From contig JAJFUE010000081.1 in the NCBI GenBank assembly GCA_021372575.1, positions 1 through 54,458 on the forward strand: a stretch of DNA of 54,458 bases, read 5' to 3'. This document shows positions 36,735 through 44,320 of the stretch, in pieces (position 1 is the stretch's first letter; each line of letters starts with the position of its first letter). The stretch comes from a bacterium. Its GTDB lineage: Bacteria; Sumerlaeota; Sumerlaeia; MVZB01. The translations under genes were made by a program, and so were the position numbers. The notes below the pieces were generated by a model. That model saw nothing but the letters and a program-made list of their open reading frames with translations, did not search any database and was not told where the DNA came from.

Positions 36735-37067
36735 ATGCTCCCCTCAATTGGGACTTATATCGTAATGGCTATTGTCGGTGGATCAATCGGGTCAAATTTC
36801 CACGAGTGGAAACAAGGATTGTTTTTTGGCCTGATTGTCGGCATCATCATCTCGTATGCTCACTACCATTTGACACACGCCACGTTATTTAGGTTTTTCC
36901 ATTATTCCATGGCGGTCCATCGTTGCGCTCGGATCAATCATGATCGAAAACTCGATCGGCGGTTCACAATTCTCGATTACGTGCTCGGCTATGGTTGGAT
37001 TTTAACGAGCATCGCTGTTGTTGTGATTGGCGTGTTGCTCGCAAATGTTTTGGGCAAATTGGTGTGA
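36735..37067 (+). CDS. Small membrane protein, function unknown
   Basis: 110 aa with three or four hydrophobic stretches (IGTYIVMAIVGGSIGS, LFFGLIVGIIISYAHYH, ILTSIAVVVIGVLLANVLG). ATG 36735 has GTGGAGG 5 nt upstream; an earlier ATG at 36681 lacks one. It follows the flippase-like gene by about 60 nt and could belong to that unit. I recognise no family. A hairpin repeat lies 5 nt after its stop. Confidence 0.6.
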   Translation: MLPSIGTYIVMAIVGGSIGSNFHEWKQGLFFGLIVGIIISYAHYHLTHATLFRFFHYSMAVHRCARINHDRKLDRRFTILDYVLGYGWILTSIAVVVIGVLLANVLGKLV

Positions 37068-37072
37068 TTATT

Positions 37073-37134
37073 AAAACAGGAGGCAACGGAGGGAACAGAG
37101 AATTTCTCCGTTCACTCCGTTGCCTCCTGTTTTA
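37073..37134. repeat. AACAGGAGG hairpin repeat, copy 2 (62 nt)
   Basis: AAAACAGGAGGCAACGGAGG with GAACAGAGAA faces TTCTCCGTTCACTCCGTTGCCTCCTGTTTT. It lies between convergent genes, as copy 1 does. Confidence 0.8.
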
Positions 37135-37141
37135 AGGAAAT

Positions 37142-37165
37142 GTCGCTTCGAGCCGAAGCGACCTA
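37142..37165 (-). repeat. TAGG-type palindromic repeat, copy 4; supplies the ACT-gene stop codon
   Basis: On the minus strand TAG GTCGCTTCG GCT CGAAGCGAC. The leading TAG (37163-37165) is the terminal stop of the ACT-domain reading frame. Confidence 0.75.
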
Positions 37166-37591
37166 CTGACCTTCATTAAAAACGTTCACCAGGTTGATCC
37201 CGTGGCGCTGCAGCGCCGCGATCGCCACATCGGTGTCCTCGAACCGGAAGATCAGCACGGCCTTGTCGGTGCGGCCGAACGTGAACGCTTACATGTATTC
37301 GACGTTCGTGCCGGCCTCGTCGATCACGTCGAGCACCGAGTCGAGCCCGCCCGGGCGGTCGGGGACTTCGACGGCGGCAACCTCGGCGACGTTGACGATC
37401 AAGCCTGCGTCCTCCAGGGCCTTCTTGGCCTTCTGCCAATCATCGACAATCAGGCGCAGGATGCCGAATTGCTGGGTGTCGGCGAGGGTCAATGTGCGGA
37501 TATCGACGCCCGCCTCGGCCAACGCATGGCACGGGAGCTTGAGCCTGCCGGCCTGGTTTTCCAGAAAAACCGAGAGCTGATGGATCTTCAT
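37163..37591 (-). pseudogene. Tandem ACT-domain amino-acid-binding protein with in-frame TAA at codon 101
   Basis: 143 codons. Domain 1 starts MKIHQLSVFLENQAGRL; domain 2 starts VAAVEVPDRPGGLDSVLDVI. The frame reads GTNVEYM-stop-AFTFGRTDKAVLIFRFED and continues cleanly to the end, so TAA at 37289-37291 replaces a residue that I recall as Tyr in relatives (VEYMYAF). The family binds amino acids as a small regulatory protein. If translated to the TAA, about 40 residues of the second ACT domain are lost. GGAG lies 10 nt before ATG 37591. The true stop is in a TAGG repeat. Confidence 0.82.
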
Positions 37592-37613
37592 CGAGTCGCA
37601 TCTCCGGGTAAGA

Positions 37614-37676
37614 AATTCACATCGAAGCCATTTCACGAAATACACGAAACCGACACGAAAGGCACGAAAATATTGT
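37614..37676. repeat. CACGAAA simple repeat
   Basis: TTTCACGAAATACACGAAACCGACACGAAAGGCACGAAAAT lies between the HEAT-protein 3' end and the ACT gene. It is related to the tract at 51406-51518. Confidence 0.55.
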
Positions 37677-37683
37677 AAGCCAG

Positions 37684-38463
37684 CTATAAATCGGGCCAAA
37701 AACCCTGCCGGATGCACTGCGCCGCATCGCGGGCCTCGCGCGCGACCGACCAGAATCCCTTGGCGCGACGACGATCATTCTTCGCCAATTTATCCAATTC
37801 CTCAAGCGCGGACTTGGCCTGCATCGACCCGAGCGCATAACTGCACCAAAACCGCACATCAGCCGACGGATCTTCCAGGCACCTGATTAATCCGCGAGTG
37901 ACTCTTTGACGTGATCCGCGCGAAACCTGTTTGGCGGGGCGCTTGCATACACCTAAGATCATCAGGATCATTCCCAGTGCCTCGGCTGCATGTGCACGCA
38001 CCTGAATGTCATCTTCTTTTGCCAACAAAACTTTCAGCAACGGCTCGACTGCCCGTTCATCGCCGATTCTGCCAAGCGCATACGCGGCGAATTGCCGAGT
38101 GACATTCGCATTCCGGCCGTCGAGCAACCGGATGCACCCGCGTATCGCCAAAGCACCATCCGGAATGTGATTGGCGGCCTCGCAAACGACAATTTCGTCT
38201 GGGTGAGTCAGCAATTTGAGACAGACCGTCACCGCAACGCGCTTGCCCAAAACATTTAATTTTCCAAATTGCCCCGCGATCGATTGATTGCCGTTTTCTA
38301 TGCTTTTGATGATCGCGCGCCTGATTCGAACGGCTTCGACCGTCCCTACGGGACTCGTGAATTTATTGGGTCGTTTACCCGCCACTGGCATGGCGGGCTG
38401 AAAGCTGCCGTCCCTGCGGGACTTTGTTGAAACCCGGTTCAGGCGTTTTAATTGATTCGTCAT
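37684..38463 (-). CDS. HEAT-repeat protein carrying an in-frame 83-bp element
   Basis: 259 aa. Helical repeats run from about residue 75: TRQFAAYALGRIGDERAVEPLLKVLL, VRAHAAEALGMIL, ADVRFWCSYALGSMQAKSALEEL; a protein-binding scaffold is likely, partner unknown. The ATG at 38461-38463 overlaps the lemA stop (ATGA), which supports this start. Codons about 14-41 are the repeat element copy B (SRRDGSFQPAMPVAGK ... SPVGTVEA), read in the same frame as copy C inside the RND pump. If translation began downstream of the element there is no ATG before the HEAT region apart from one within the element itself. Confidence 0.8.
   Translation of the reverse strand: MTNQLKRLNRVSTKSRRDGSFQPAMPVAGKRPNKFTSPVGTVEAVRIRRAIIKSIENGNQSIAGQFGKLNVLGKRVAVTVCLKLLTHPDEIVVCEAANHIPDGALAIRGCIRLLDGRNANVTRQFAAYALGRIGDERAVEPLLKVLLAKEDDIQVRAHAAEALGMILMILGVCKRPAKQVSRGSRQRVTRGLIRCLEDPSADVRFWCSYALGSMQAKSALEELDKLAKNDRRRAKGFWSVAREARDAAQCIRQGFWPDL
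38341..38423. repeat. 83-bp three-hairpin element, copy B (inside the HEAT gene)
   Basis: CGTCCCTACGGGACT, spacer, ACCCGCCACTGGCATGGCGGGCT, GAAAGCTGC, CGTCCCTGCGGGACT. Same length and arrangement as A and C. Read on the minus strand it encodes SRRDG-x2-QPA-x2-VAGK-x6-SP-x-GT-x-E. Confidence 0.9.
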
Positions 38464-39047
38464 GATTGAGTGTTCATCTTGACCTGCGGCGCGGTGCGTT
38501 CGATGGCGCTTTCGATTTCGAAATATTCGGCGCCGTTGAAGTTGAACATGCTCGCGACAAGGTTCGACGGGAAGACCTGGATGCGCGTGTTGAGGTCGCG
38601 GACGTTCGCGTTGTAAAAGCGGCGCGCGGCCTGGATGCGGTCCTCGGTGTTGACGAGCTCGCGCTGCAGCGCGAGGAAATTGGCGCTGGCCTTGAGGTTG
38701 GGGTAACCCTCGACGACCGCGAACAGTTGGCGCAGTGCCCCGACGAACTCGTTTTCGTCGCGCGCCTGCGACTGCGGCGAACCGTTGGACGCCGCCGCGC
38801 GGTTGCGCGCCTGGACGACCGCTTCGAGCACCTGCCGCTCGTGCGCCGCGTAACCCTTGACGGTCTCGACCAGGTTCGGGATCAGGTCATAGCGGCGCTT
38901 GAGCTCGGTGTCGATCCCCGCCCACGACTCTCGCACGAAATTGCCGATCCTCACGAGCCCGTTATACGTGCCGATCAGCCACATCATCGGGATCAGGATG
39001 ACCAGGACGCCGCAAATGAGCGGCACGTACGGGGGCAGTTCGTTCAT
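38460..39047 (-). CDS. lemA: LemA family membrane protein
   Basis: 195 aa. An N-terminal membrane segment (YVPLICGVLVILIPMMWLIG) is followed by the LemA signature YNGLVRIGNFVRESWAGIDTELKRRYDLIPNLVETVKGYA, and later FYNANVRDLNTRIQVFPSNLVA. The family's role is poorly defined. It is the middle gene of an operon with 4-nt ATGA overlaps at both ends (membrane protein before, HEAT protein after), so the three are translationally coupled. Confidence 0.95.
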   Translation of the reverse strand: MNELPPYVPLICGVLVILIPMMWLIGTYNGLVRIGNFVRESWAGIDTELKRRYDLIPNLVETVKGYAAHERQVLEAVVQARNRAAASNGSPQSQARDENEFVGALRQLFAVVEGYPNLKASANFLALQRELVNTEDRIQAARRFYNANVRDLNTRIQVFPSNLVASMFNFNGAEYFEIESAIERTAPQVKMNTQS

Positions 39048-39751
39048 GCGTTCACCTCGCCGCCGGATTTCAGCTCCTGCACCAAATATTCGGGCATGCC
39101 GTCAAGCAGGCCCTGGACGGTTTCGACGGCCGTCATGATTTCGGCCACCGGCCAGCGCGCGTTTTTCCACACGATCACGCCGCGCGGCTCGAACTGGATC
39201 ATGTATTGCGGCCGCCCGAGCAGGAATTCCATCGCGCGCGTGTGCAGCACATCATACGCCCACTTGCGGTCCTCGGCCTTGACGAAAAACTTTTTGCTGA
39301 AATCGGCCGACTCGAAATCGATGTCGTCGTGGCCGAAGAATTCGCCGATCTTGTCGAGAAAGCCCTCCGGCCGAATGAGCAGTGGCTTGAGCGCCACGGG
39401 GCTTTCGAGGATCGCGGCGGAAAAATGATGGTGATGCGTTTGCCGCCGGCCCTTGGAGTCGGTCGAGTGCGTTTCGTAATGATAATCGAACGCCATCAGG
39501 AGCCGCCCGCTCCAATCGCCGGCCGCAATGTTATACGCATACCGGTTGTCGCCTTCCTGCAGGCAGCGAAACAAAGGCCAGTTGCTGTCGAGCGCGGAGT
39601 AATGACTCGCGTCGAACTGCAGGCCGCGCAGTTTTGCCCACGCGGAAATTTCAACCCGCCGCCGCCGCTCCTGAATCGCACCGTAGGCCGCGATGATGAT
39701 GAAGAGGATCACGAACAGCGGAAAAATAAACAGGACAAGATTGTCGTGCAT
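39044..39751 (-). CDS. Membrane-anchored protein of DUF3137-like type
   Basis: 235 aa with one N-terminal transmembrane segment (LVLFIFPLFVILFIIIAAYGAI) and a soluble domain (AKLRGLQFDASHYSALDSNWPLF ... FLLGRPQYMIQFEPRGVIVW). It is commonly found next to lemA, though family assignment is by impression only. It is first in the operon and overlaps lemA by 4 nt. A RAYT-associated repeat lies 10 nt upstream of its start codon. Confidence 0.65.
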   Translation of the reverse strand: MHDNLVLFIFPLFVILFIIIAAYGAIQERRRRVEISAWAKLRGLQFDASHYSALDSNWPLFRCLQEGDNRYAYNIAAGDWSGRLLMAFDYHYETHSTDSKGRRQTHHHHFSAAILESPVALKPLLIRPEGFLDKIGEFFGHDDIDFESADFSKKFFVKAEDRKWAYDVLHTRAMEFLLGRPQYMIQFEPRGVIVWKNARWPVAEIMTAVETVQGLLDGMPEYLVQELKSGGEVNA

Positions 39752-39761
39752 TAAAAACCTC

Positions 39762-39787
39762 GTTCGTAGTCCCGCCTTCAGGCGGAA
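39762..39787 (+). repeat. RAYT-associated 26-bp repeat, copy 1
   Basis: GTTCGTAGTCCCGCCTTC followed by AGGCGGAA; the core CCGCCTTCAGGCGG is a perfect palindrome. It is the exact reverse complement of 40449-40474 on the other side of the transposase, and identical to 46006-46031. A half copy (TTCCGCCTGAAAC) lies at 39809-39821. Confidence 0.9.
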
Positions 39788-39832
39788 TAAATCCTGTTCG
39801 AATGATTGTTCCGCCTGAAACGGTCCGATGGC

Positions 39833-40438
39833 CTACATATCGGGGTCGTCCCAGCCCTTACCATAATCTTTGAGGGGATAATCCCGCCACAACCGAATCA
39901 CGTCATCAGAATTGTATTCACCGAGAAAATCACGTGCGCTGGAGAATGGCCAATCCTGCCATTTTGAGACGTATCCGTGCTTGACCGGGTTATTGTGAAC
40001 GTAGTTCATCGTGGCCCAGAAATGTTTTTCCGAGCGCATGCGACGGTCGGTGCACGAATGCCAGACTTGGCGTCCGCGGCTGCGGTCCTCACCATTCCAG
40101 TCGTGAGAAGTTCTTCCGTGTAATTGCCCAATTCGATCGGCAAAGACGTCCAGATCCTCTGTATAGAGCAAAACATGGTAATGGTTCGGCAAAACGCACC
40201 AGGCAAAAATGGAAGGCCCCGGAGTCTCCATGATTGCAGTCATAAGACTCTGTTCGAAATCGGTCATACGCCGGTTGGAAGTGCCGATGAAATGCGCATG
40301 TTCGTAGCATGCGGCCGAGATCAGGTAGTTGCCTTCTCCTGAAAAATGGGGCGGCCGATGCCATGGATAACGTTGCCTCTGGCGTTCTGCCATTACGATT
40401 TCACGCTGATCGGGGGTAAGTTTGCGCCAATTATACAT
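39833..40438 (-). CDS. RAYT: REP-associated tyrosine transposase (Y1/HUH)
   Basis: 201 aa. The HUH motif is His86-Tyr-His88 (LPNHYHVLL) and the catalytic tyrosine is probably Tyr146 in NYVHNNPVKHG. This IS200/IS605-like family cuts and joins single-stranded DNA at palindromic REP sequences and is normally a single-copy, domesticated gene. ATG 40438 starts MYNWRKLTPDQREIV; longer starts would translate the flanking repeat. It is flanked by exact inverted 26-bp repeats at 39762-39787 and 40449-40474, plus a variant at 40522-40547. Confidence 0.93.
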   Translation of the reverse strand: MYNWRKLTPDQREIVMAERQRQRYPWHRPPHFSGEGNYLISAACYEHAHFIGTSNRRMTDFEQSLMTAIMETPGPSIFAWCVLPNHYHVLLYTEDLDVFADRIGQLHGRTSHDWNGEDRSRGRQVWHSCTDRRMRSEKHFWATMNYVHNNPVKHGYVSKWQDWPFSSARDFLGEYNSDDVIRLWRDYPLKDYGKGWDDPDM

Positions 40439-40448
40439 GGTTCGTTTT

Positions 40449-40474
40449 TTCCGCCTGAAGGCGGGACTACGAAC
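40449..40474 (-). repeat. RAYT-associated 26-bp repeat, copy 2 (inverted)
   Basis: TTCCGCCTGAAGGCGG followed by GACTACGAAC, the exact reverse complement of copy 1. Confidence 0.9.
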
Positions 40475-40521
40475 GGATTTCCTTCGCCTGCGGCGAAGTT
40501 TGAACAACAATAATTCGTTTT

Positions 40522-40547
40522 TTCCGCCTGAAGGCGGAACTACTAAC
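40522..40547 (-). repeat. RAYT-associated repeat, variant copy 3
   Basis: TTCCGCCTGAAGGCGG followed by AACTACTAAC; two differences from copy 2. It lies 9 nt beyond the paaK stop, between paaK and the transposase. Confidence 0.85.
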
Positions 40548-40555
40548 TTTACGCT

Positions 40556-41896
40556 TTACGATTCTTGGTTGCGCTTGTCGATGACGCGCTTGGCCTTGCC
40601 TTCGCTGCGCTCGATCGAGTGCGGCTCGACGAGGCGCACCTTGATGCGCAGGCCGACCGTGCGCTCGATGGCGTGGGCGATCTTGCCCTGCACCTCCTCG
40701 AGAGAGCGCACGCGGTCACTGAACACTTCCGGCGTGACCTCGACCTGCACCTCGACCTGGTCGAGCCCTTTCTCGCGCGTCAGGATGATGCGGTAATGCG
40801 GGACCGTGCCTTCGACCGCGAGGAGCGCCGACTCGATCTGCGACGGGAACATGTTCACGCCGCGCACGATCAACATGTCGTCGCTGCGGCGGCCGATGCG
40901 GCGGATGCGCCGCACCGTGCGCCCGCACGGGCACGCCTCGGTCTGGATCGACGTGATGTCGCGCGTCCGGTAGCGGACGATCGGCATGGCTTCCTTGGTC
41001 AGCGTCGTGATTACCAGTTCGCCCTCGGAACCGTCGGGCAGCGGCTCGCCGGTTTCGGGGTTGATGATCTCCGGGTAGAAGTGGTCCTCAAACACGTGCA
41101 GGCCGTTCTGGTTGCAGCATTCGCAGCCGACGCCCGGCCCGATGATTTCCGTGAGACCGTAGATGTCGTAGGCCTTGATCCCCGCGACCTCCTCGATGTG
41201 CCGCCGCATCGCGTCGCTCCACGGCTCGGCGCCGAAGACGCCCGCGCGCAGCGGCAGCTCGCGCAGATCGACGCCCATTTCTCATGAGCGCTCGGCCAGG
41301 TGCGTGAAGTAGCTCGGCGTGCAGCTGATCGCCGTCACGCCGAAATCCTTCATGATCATGATCTGGCGATCGGTGTTGCCGCCACTGATCGGGATGACCA
41401 TCGCGCCCAGCGCCTCCGCGCCGTAATGCGCGCCCAGGCCACCGGTAAACAGGCCGTAGCCGTAGGCGTTCTGCACGATGTCGCCGCGGTGCAGCCCGCA
41501 GCACGCCAGCGAGCGCACCATGACGTTGGTCCACACGCCGAGGTCGGCCTGCGTGTAGGCGACGACGATCGGCTTGCCGGTCGTGCCGCTGGAGGCATGC
41601 AGGCGCACGATGTCGGTGAACGGGCTCGCGAACAGGCCGTACGGATAATTGTCGCGCAGGTCGGTCTTGACCGTAAACGGAAGGCGCGCGATGTCCTCGA
41701 GCTCGTGAATGCAGTCCGGCCCGAGCCCGCGCTCGCTCATGCGATTGCGGAACAGCGCCACGCGCTCGAACATGCGCGCGACGATCTTGCGCAGGCGCAC
41801 GAGCTGCAGGTCGCGCAGACGATCCTGCGGCAGATAATCCATCGCGCTGGCCGTCTGGAACGGCGCGACATCCGGCTGAATGGACGCGTTAACCAT
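40556..41896 (-). pseudogene. paaK: Phenylacetate-CoA ligase family protein with in-frame TGA at codon 205
   Basis: 447 codons in one frame. The AMP-binding loop [17 protein letters not shown] is before the break; [29 protein letters not shown] and [24 protein letters not shown] are after it. TGA at 41282-41284 (ERS[15 protein letters not shown]) could come from CGA by one transition. Family members activate aryl acetates to CoA thioesters with ATP. Next to iorAB, it would process arylacetate or arylacetyl-CoA from aromatic amino acids. ATG 41896 lies 4 nt after the iorB stop. A TGA stop would remove the C-terminal half; ATG 41278 just after it has no clear Shine-Dalgarno. Confidence 0.87.
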
Positions 41897-41900
41897 GATT

Positions 41901-42431
41901 TTAGTCCTGAGTGCTGAGTGCTGAGTCCTGAGTAAACTCTTTGGGATTTCCACTTGATGCCATGCTGCGGCCGATCGCGAACGCCCGCTCGTTCATTTCG
42001 TGCAGTTTCTTCGGCAACACCCACCGAATCGCTTCAATCCAGACATTCTCGTCGATGTCGAGATGCGCGCTGAGCGCGCCGAGCATGGCGGTGTTCAGCG
42101 CGCGCCCGAGGCTTTTGGCGTCATCGCCAAGGAATGCCGGCTCGATGAGAACGCCGTCGCTCTTGAGGCGCGGCCGGCTGACGTCGATCCACTCCGGCGC
42201 GAACGCCACCAGGAAGTCGGCCTCGCCGGGCGGCACCATCGGGCTCAGCACGCGCGCGCCGAACCGGATGTCGCTCGCGACGGAACCGCCGCGCTGGCTC
42301 ATGCCATGCACTTCGCTCTTCTTCACGTCGAGGCCGGCGAGGAACGCCGCCGCGGCGATCACGTCCGAAGCCGTCAGCACACCCTGGCCGCCGAGCCCCG
42401 CGATCACGACATTCACGATTCCATCACGCAT
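41901..42431 (-). CDS. iorB: Indolepyruvate:ferredoxin oxidoreductase, beta subunit
   Basis: 176 aa. [21 protein letters not shown] and [22 protein letters not shown] are diagnostic of the gamma-type pyrophosphate-proximal subunit. With IorA it oxidises aryl pyruvates to aryl acetyl-CoA, reducing ferredoxin. The start at 42431 overlaps the iorA stop by 8 nt. The last residues ([10 protein letters not shown]) are encoded by an ACTCAG-type simple repeat and are probably an added tail; the stop TAA is 4 nt before paaK. Confidence 0.92.
   Translation of the reverse strand: MRDGIVNVVIAGLGGQGVLTASDVIAAAAFLAGLDVKKSEVHGMSQRGGSVASDIRFGARVLSPMVPPGEADFLVAFAPEWIDVSRPRLKSDGVLIEPAFLGDDAKSLGRALNTAMLGALSAHLDIDENVWIEAIRWVLPKKLHEMNERAFAIGRSMASSGNPKEFTQDSALSTQD
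41904..41937. repeat. GAGTCCTGAGTGCTGAGT simple repeat inside the iorB 3' end
   Basis: GTCCTGAGTGCTGAGTGCTGAGTCCTGAGT: four to five 7-nt units (CTGAGTG/C). On the coding strand they translate as [10 protein letters not shown]. Confidence 0.75.
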
Positions 42432-44076
42432 GGGTCGCGCTCCCCGGGGCCGTCGCGCAGTCGCACGAAGCGCCCTGCCGCCGCGCCTGCTCGTATTGCC
42501 TGATCTTCCCGGCCGCCAGGATGCACGGCCGCCGCACGATGATGAGCGCCGGTTTCTCGGCCGCGAGGCATTCGCGCAGCACGACCTCGAGCCGCCCCGG
42601 TTCGACAAGCGGATCGATCGTATGCACGGATTCGATCCCGATCCCGCGCGCCAGCGCCTCGTAATCGACCTTGTGCGCCGGCTCGTGGCCAAGCGAGCGG
42701 CCCGTGCCGGGGTGCTCCTGCAGGCCGGTCATGGCCGTCGTGCCGTTGTCCAGAAGCAGCACGACGTGGCCGGTCGGCGGGACGTTATACATCATCTCGA
42801 CAAGCCCCGTGATGCCGCTGTGCATGAACGTCGAGTCGCCGATGACGCTCACGACGCGGCGCGCTTCGTCCGGCGGCAGCACGTGCCGCAACCCGAGCCC
42901 CACGCCGATCGACGCGCCCATGCACACGCACGTGTCCATCGCCTCCAGCGGCGGCAGCACGCTCAGCGTGTAGCAGCCGATGTCGCCGGCGACGATGCAG
43001 TCGAGGTTCTTGAGCGCCTCGAAGCTGGCGCGGTGCGGGCATGCCGCGCAAAGCGCGGGCGGCTTGCCGGGCGGCGCCACGGTGTCGGCCGAATCGTCGT
43101 GGCTCAGAATCTTGCGCACGCGCGCGACGTCCAGTTCGCCGAACCGATACTTCGCCGGCTTGTCCTCAACGCTGATCCCCGCTGCGCGAATCGCGTCGGC
43201 CAGCCACGGGTCGCCTTCCTCAATCACCACGCAGCGCTCGAACCGCCCGGCGAACGACCGGATCAGCCCCATTGGCAGCGGATACGTGACGCCCAATTTC
43301 AAGATCGCCGCGCCGGGGGCCGCTTCCATCGCGTGCATCGTCGCCACGCCCGAGCAGATGATCCCGAGCGCCGGGCCCTGTCCCTCGAACATCAGGTTCA
43401 GCGGCGAGGTCTCGTTCCAGCGCGCGATTTCGTCGAGCCGCGCGCGAAGCCGGTGGTGCGCCGGCCGCGCGTAGGCCGGGATCATCACGCGTGCCTTGAT
43501 GTCTTTTTCGTAATGTGGCGCCGGGGGAGAAGGCTGGTTCGAGGAGGGTCTTACGAGCGTCTTGCTGTGGCATACACGGGTCGTCACGCGGAGCAGGACT
43601 GGGGTGCGCCATCGCTCGCTCAGTTCGAGCGCGCGCAGCGTATATTCGTAAGCTTCCTGCGAGTCCGCGGGCTCGAGCATCGGCACGCCCGCGGCGACCG
43701 CGTAGTGCCGGTTGTCCTGCTCGTTCTGGCTCGAGGCCATGCCGGGATCGTCGGCCGAGACGATGACCAGCCCGCCCGAGCAGCCGGTGTAGGCGACCGT
43801 GAACAGCGGGTCGGCCGCAACGTTCAGGCCAACGTGCTTCATCGTGACGATCGCGCGGCCGCCGCCGAACGCGGCGCCGATCGCCACTTCCATGGCCACT
43901 TTTTCGTTGGGCGCCCACTGGGCGGGCCCGCCGAGCTTCGACAGCCGTTCCAGGATTTCAGTCGAGGGCGTGCCCGGGTAACCGGTCGCCAAGGCGACGC
44001 CGGCGTGCTTCGCCGCCAGCGCGATCGCCTCGTTGCCGCTCAAAAGCAGGCGTTCTGTTAATTTCGTTTCGGTCAT
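42424..44076 (-). CDS. iorA: Indolepyruvate:ferredoxin oxidoreductase, alpha subunit, lacking the C-terminal ferredoxin domain
   Basis: 550 aa. Motifs: LLLSGNEAIALAAKHAGV, ATGYPGTPSTEI, CAACPHRASFEAL and the thiamine-diphosphate region VVSVIGDSTFMHSGITG ... LLDNGTTAMTGLQ. It decarboxylates aryl pyruvates such as indolepyruvate. IorA proteins usually end in a two-cluster ferredoxin domain of about 60 residues; here the chain stops after RRPCILAAGKIRQYEQA with only CDC left. No frameshifted remainder fits before iorB. Electrons must pass to a separate carrier, or the complex is impaired. Confidence 0.93.
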   Translation of the reverse strand: MTETKLTERLLLSGNEAIALAAKHAGVALATGYPGTPSTEILERLSKLGGPAQWAPNEKVAMEVAIGAAFGGGRAIVTMKHVGLNVAADPLFTVAYTGCSGGLVIVSADDPGMASSQNEQDNRHYAVAAGVPMLEPADSQEAYEYTLRALELSERWRTPVLLRVTTRVCHSKTLVRPSSNQPSPPAPHYEKDIKARVMIPAYARPAHHRLRARLDEIARWNETSPLNLMFEGQGPALGIICSGVATMHAMEAAPGAAILKLGVTYPLPMGLIRSFAGRFERCVVIEEGDPWLADAIRAAGISVEDKPAKYRFGELDVARVRKILSHDDSADTVAPPGKPPALCAACPHRASFEALKNLDCIVAGDIGCYTLSVLPPLEAMDTCVCMGASIGVGLGLRHVLPPDEARRVVSVIGDSTFMHSGITGLVEMMYNVPPTGHVVLLLDNGTTAMTGLQEHPGTGRSLGHEPAHKVDYEALARGIGIESVHTIDPLVEPGRLEVVLRECLAAEKPALIIVRRPCILAAGKIRQYEQARRQGASCDCATAPGSATHA

Positions 44077-44320
44077 ACTTCCACCACTCGAACGGTCGTC
44101 CCATTCGGACCCGCTTGATGTTATCGTTTCAAGGCATAAATGTCAAAGTGAGCCTGAAGAGGTGTGGGATCAATCTGCCGCGTGGCGCGGAGATCTCAAT
44201 CCGGCGGCTTTAAGTTTTGTGCACTTATCATCTGATGATATATATATTTTTTATTGACAAACATGGCCGCCCGGGTGTTTACTGGGGCTACGGTGTCATT
44301 CCATGCAAGGAGGATCCGCC
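44077..44320. other. Divergent spacer between iorA and the lipoprotein gene
   Basis: 244 bp. The right half is AT-rich (ATATATATTTTTTATT at 44240-44255) and leads into a good promoter at 44254-44283. No gene seen. Confidence 0.5.
44254..44283 (+). promoter_or_regulatory. Sigma70-type promoter of the lipoprotein gene
   Basis: Perfect -35 TTGACA at 44254-44259, 18-nt spacing, -10 TTTACT at 44278-44283 with a TG two bases upstream. An A/T-rich UP-like block precedes it. The expected start is about 30 nt before the ATG. Confidence 0.6.

Noticed and set aside
6029-41284. Genetic-code change (stop-codon reassignment)
   Set aside because: All three stop types interrupt genes, while all three also end genes normally in this window.
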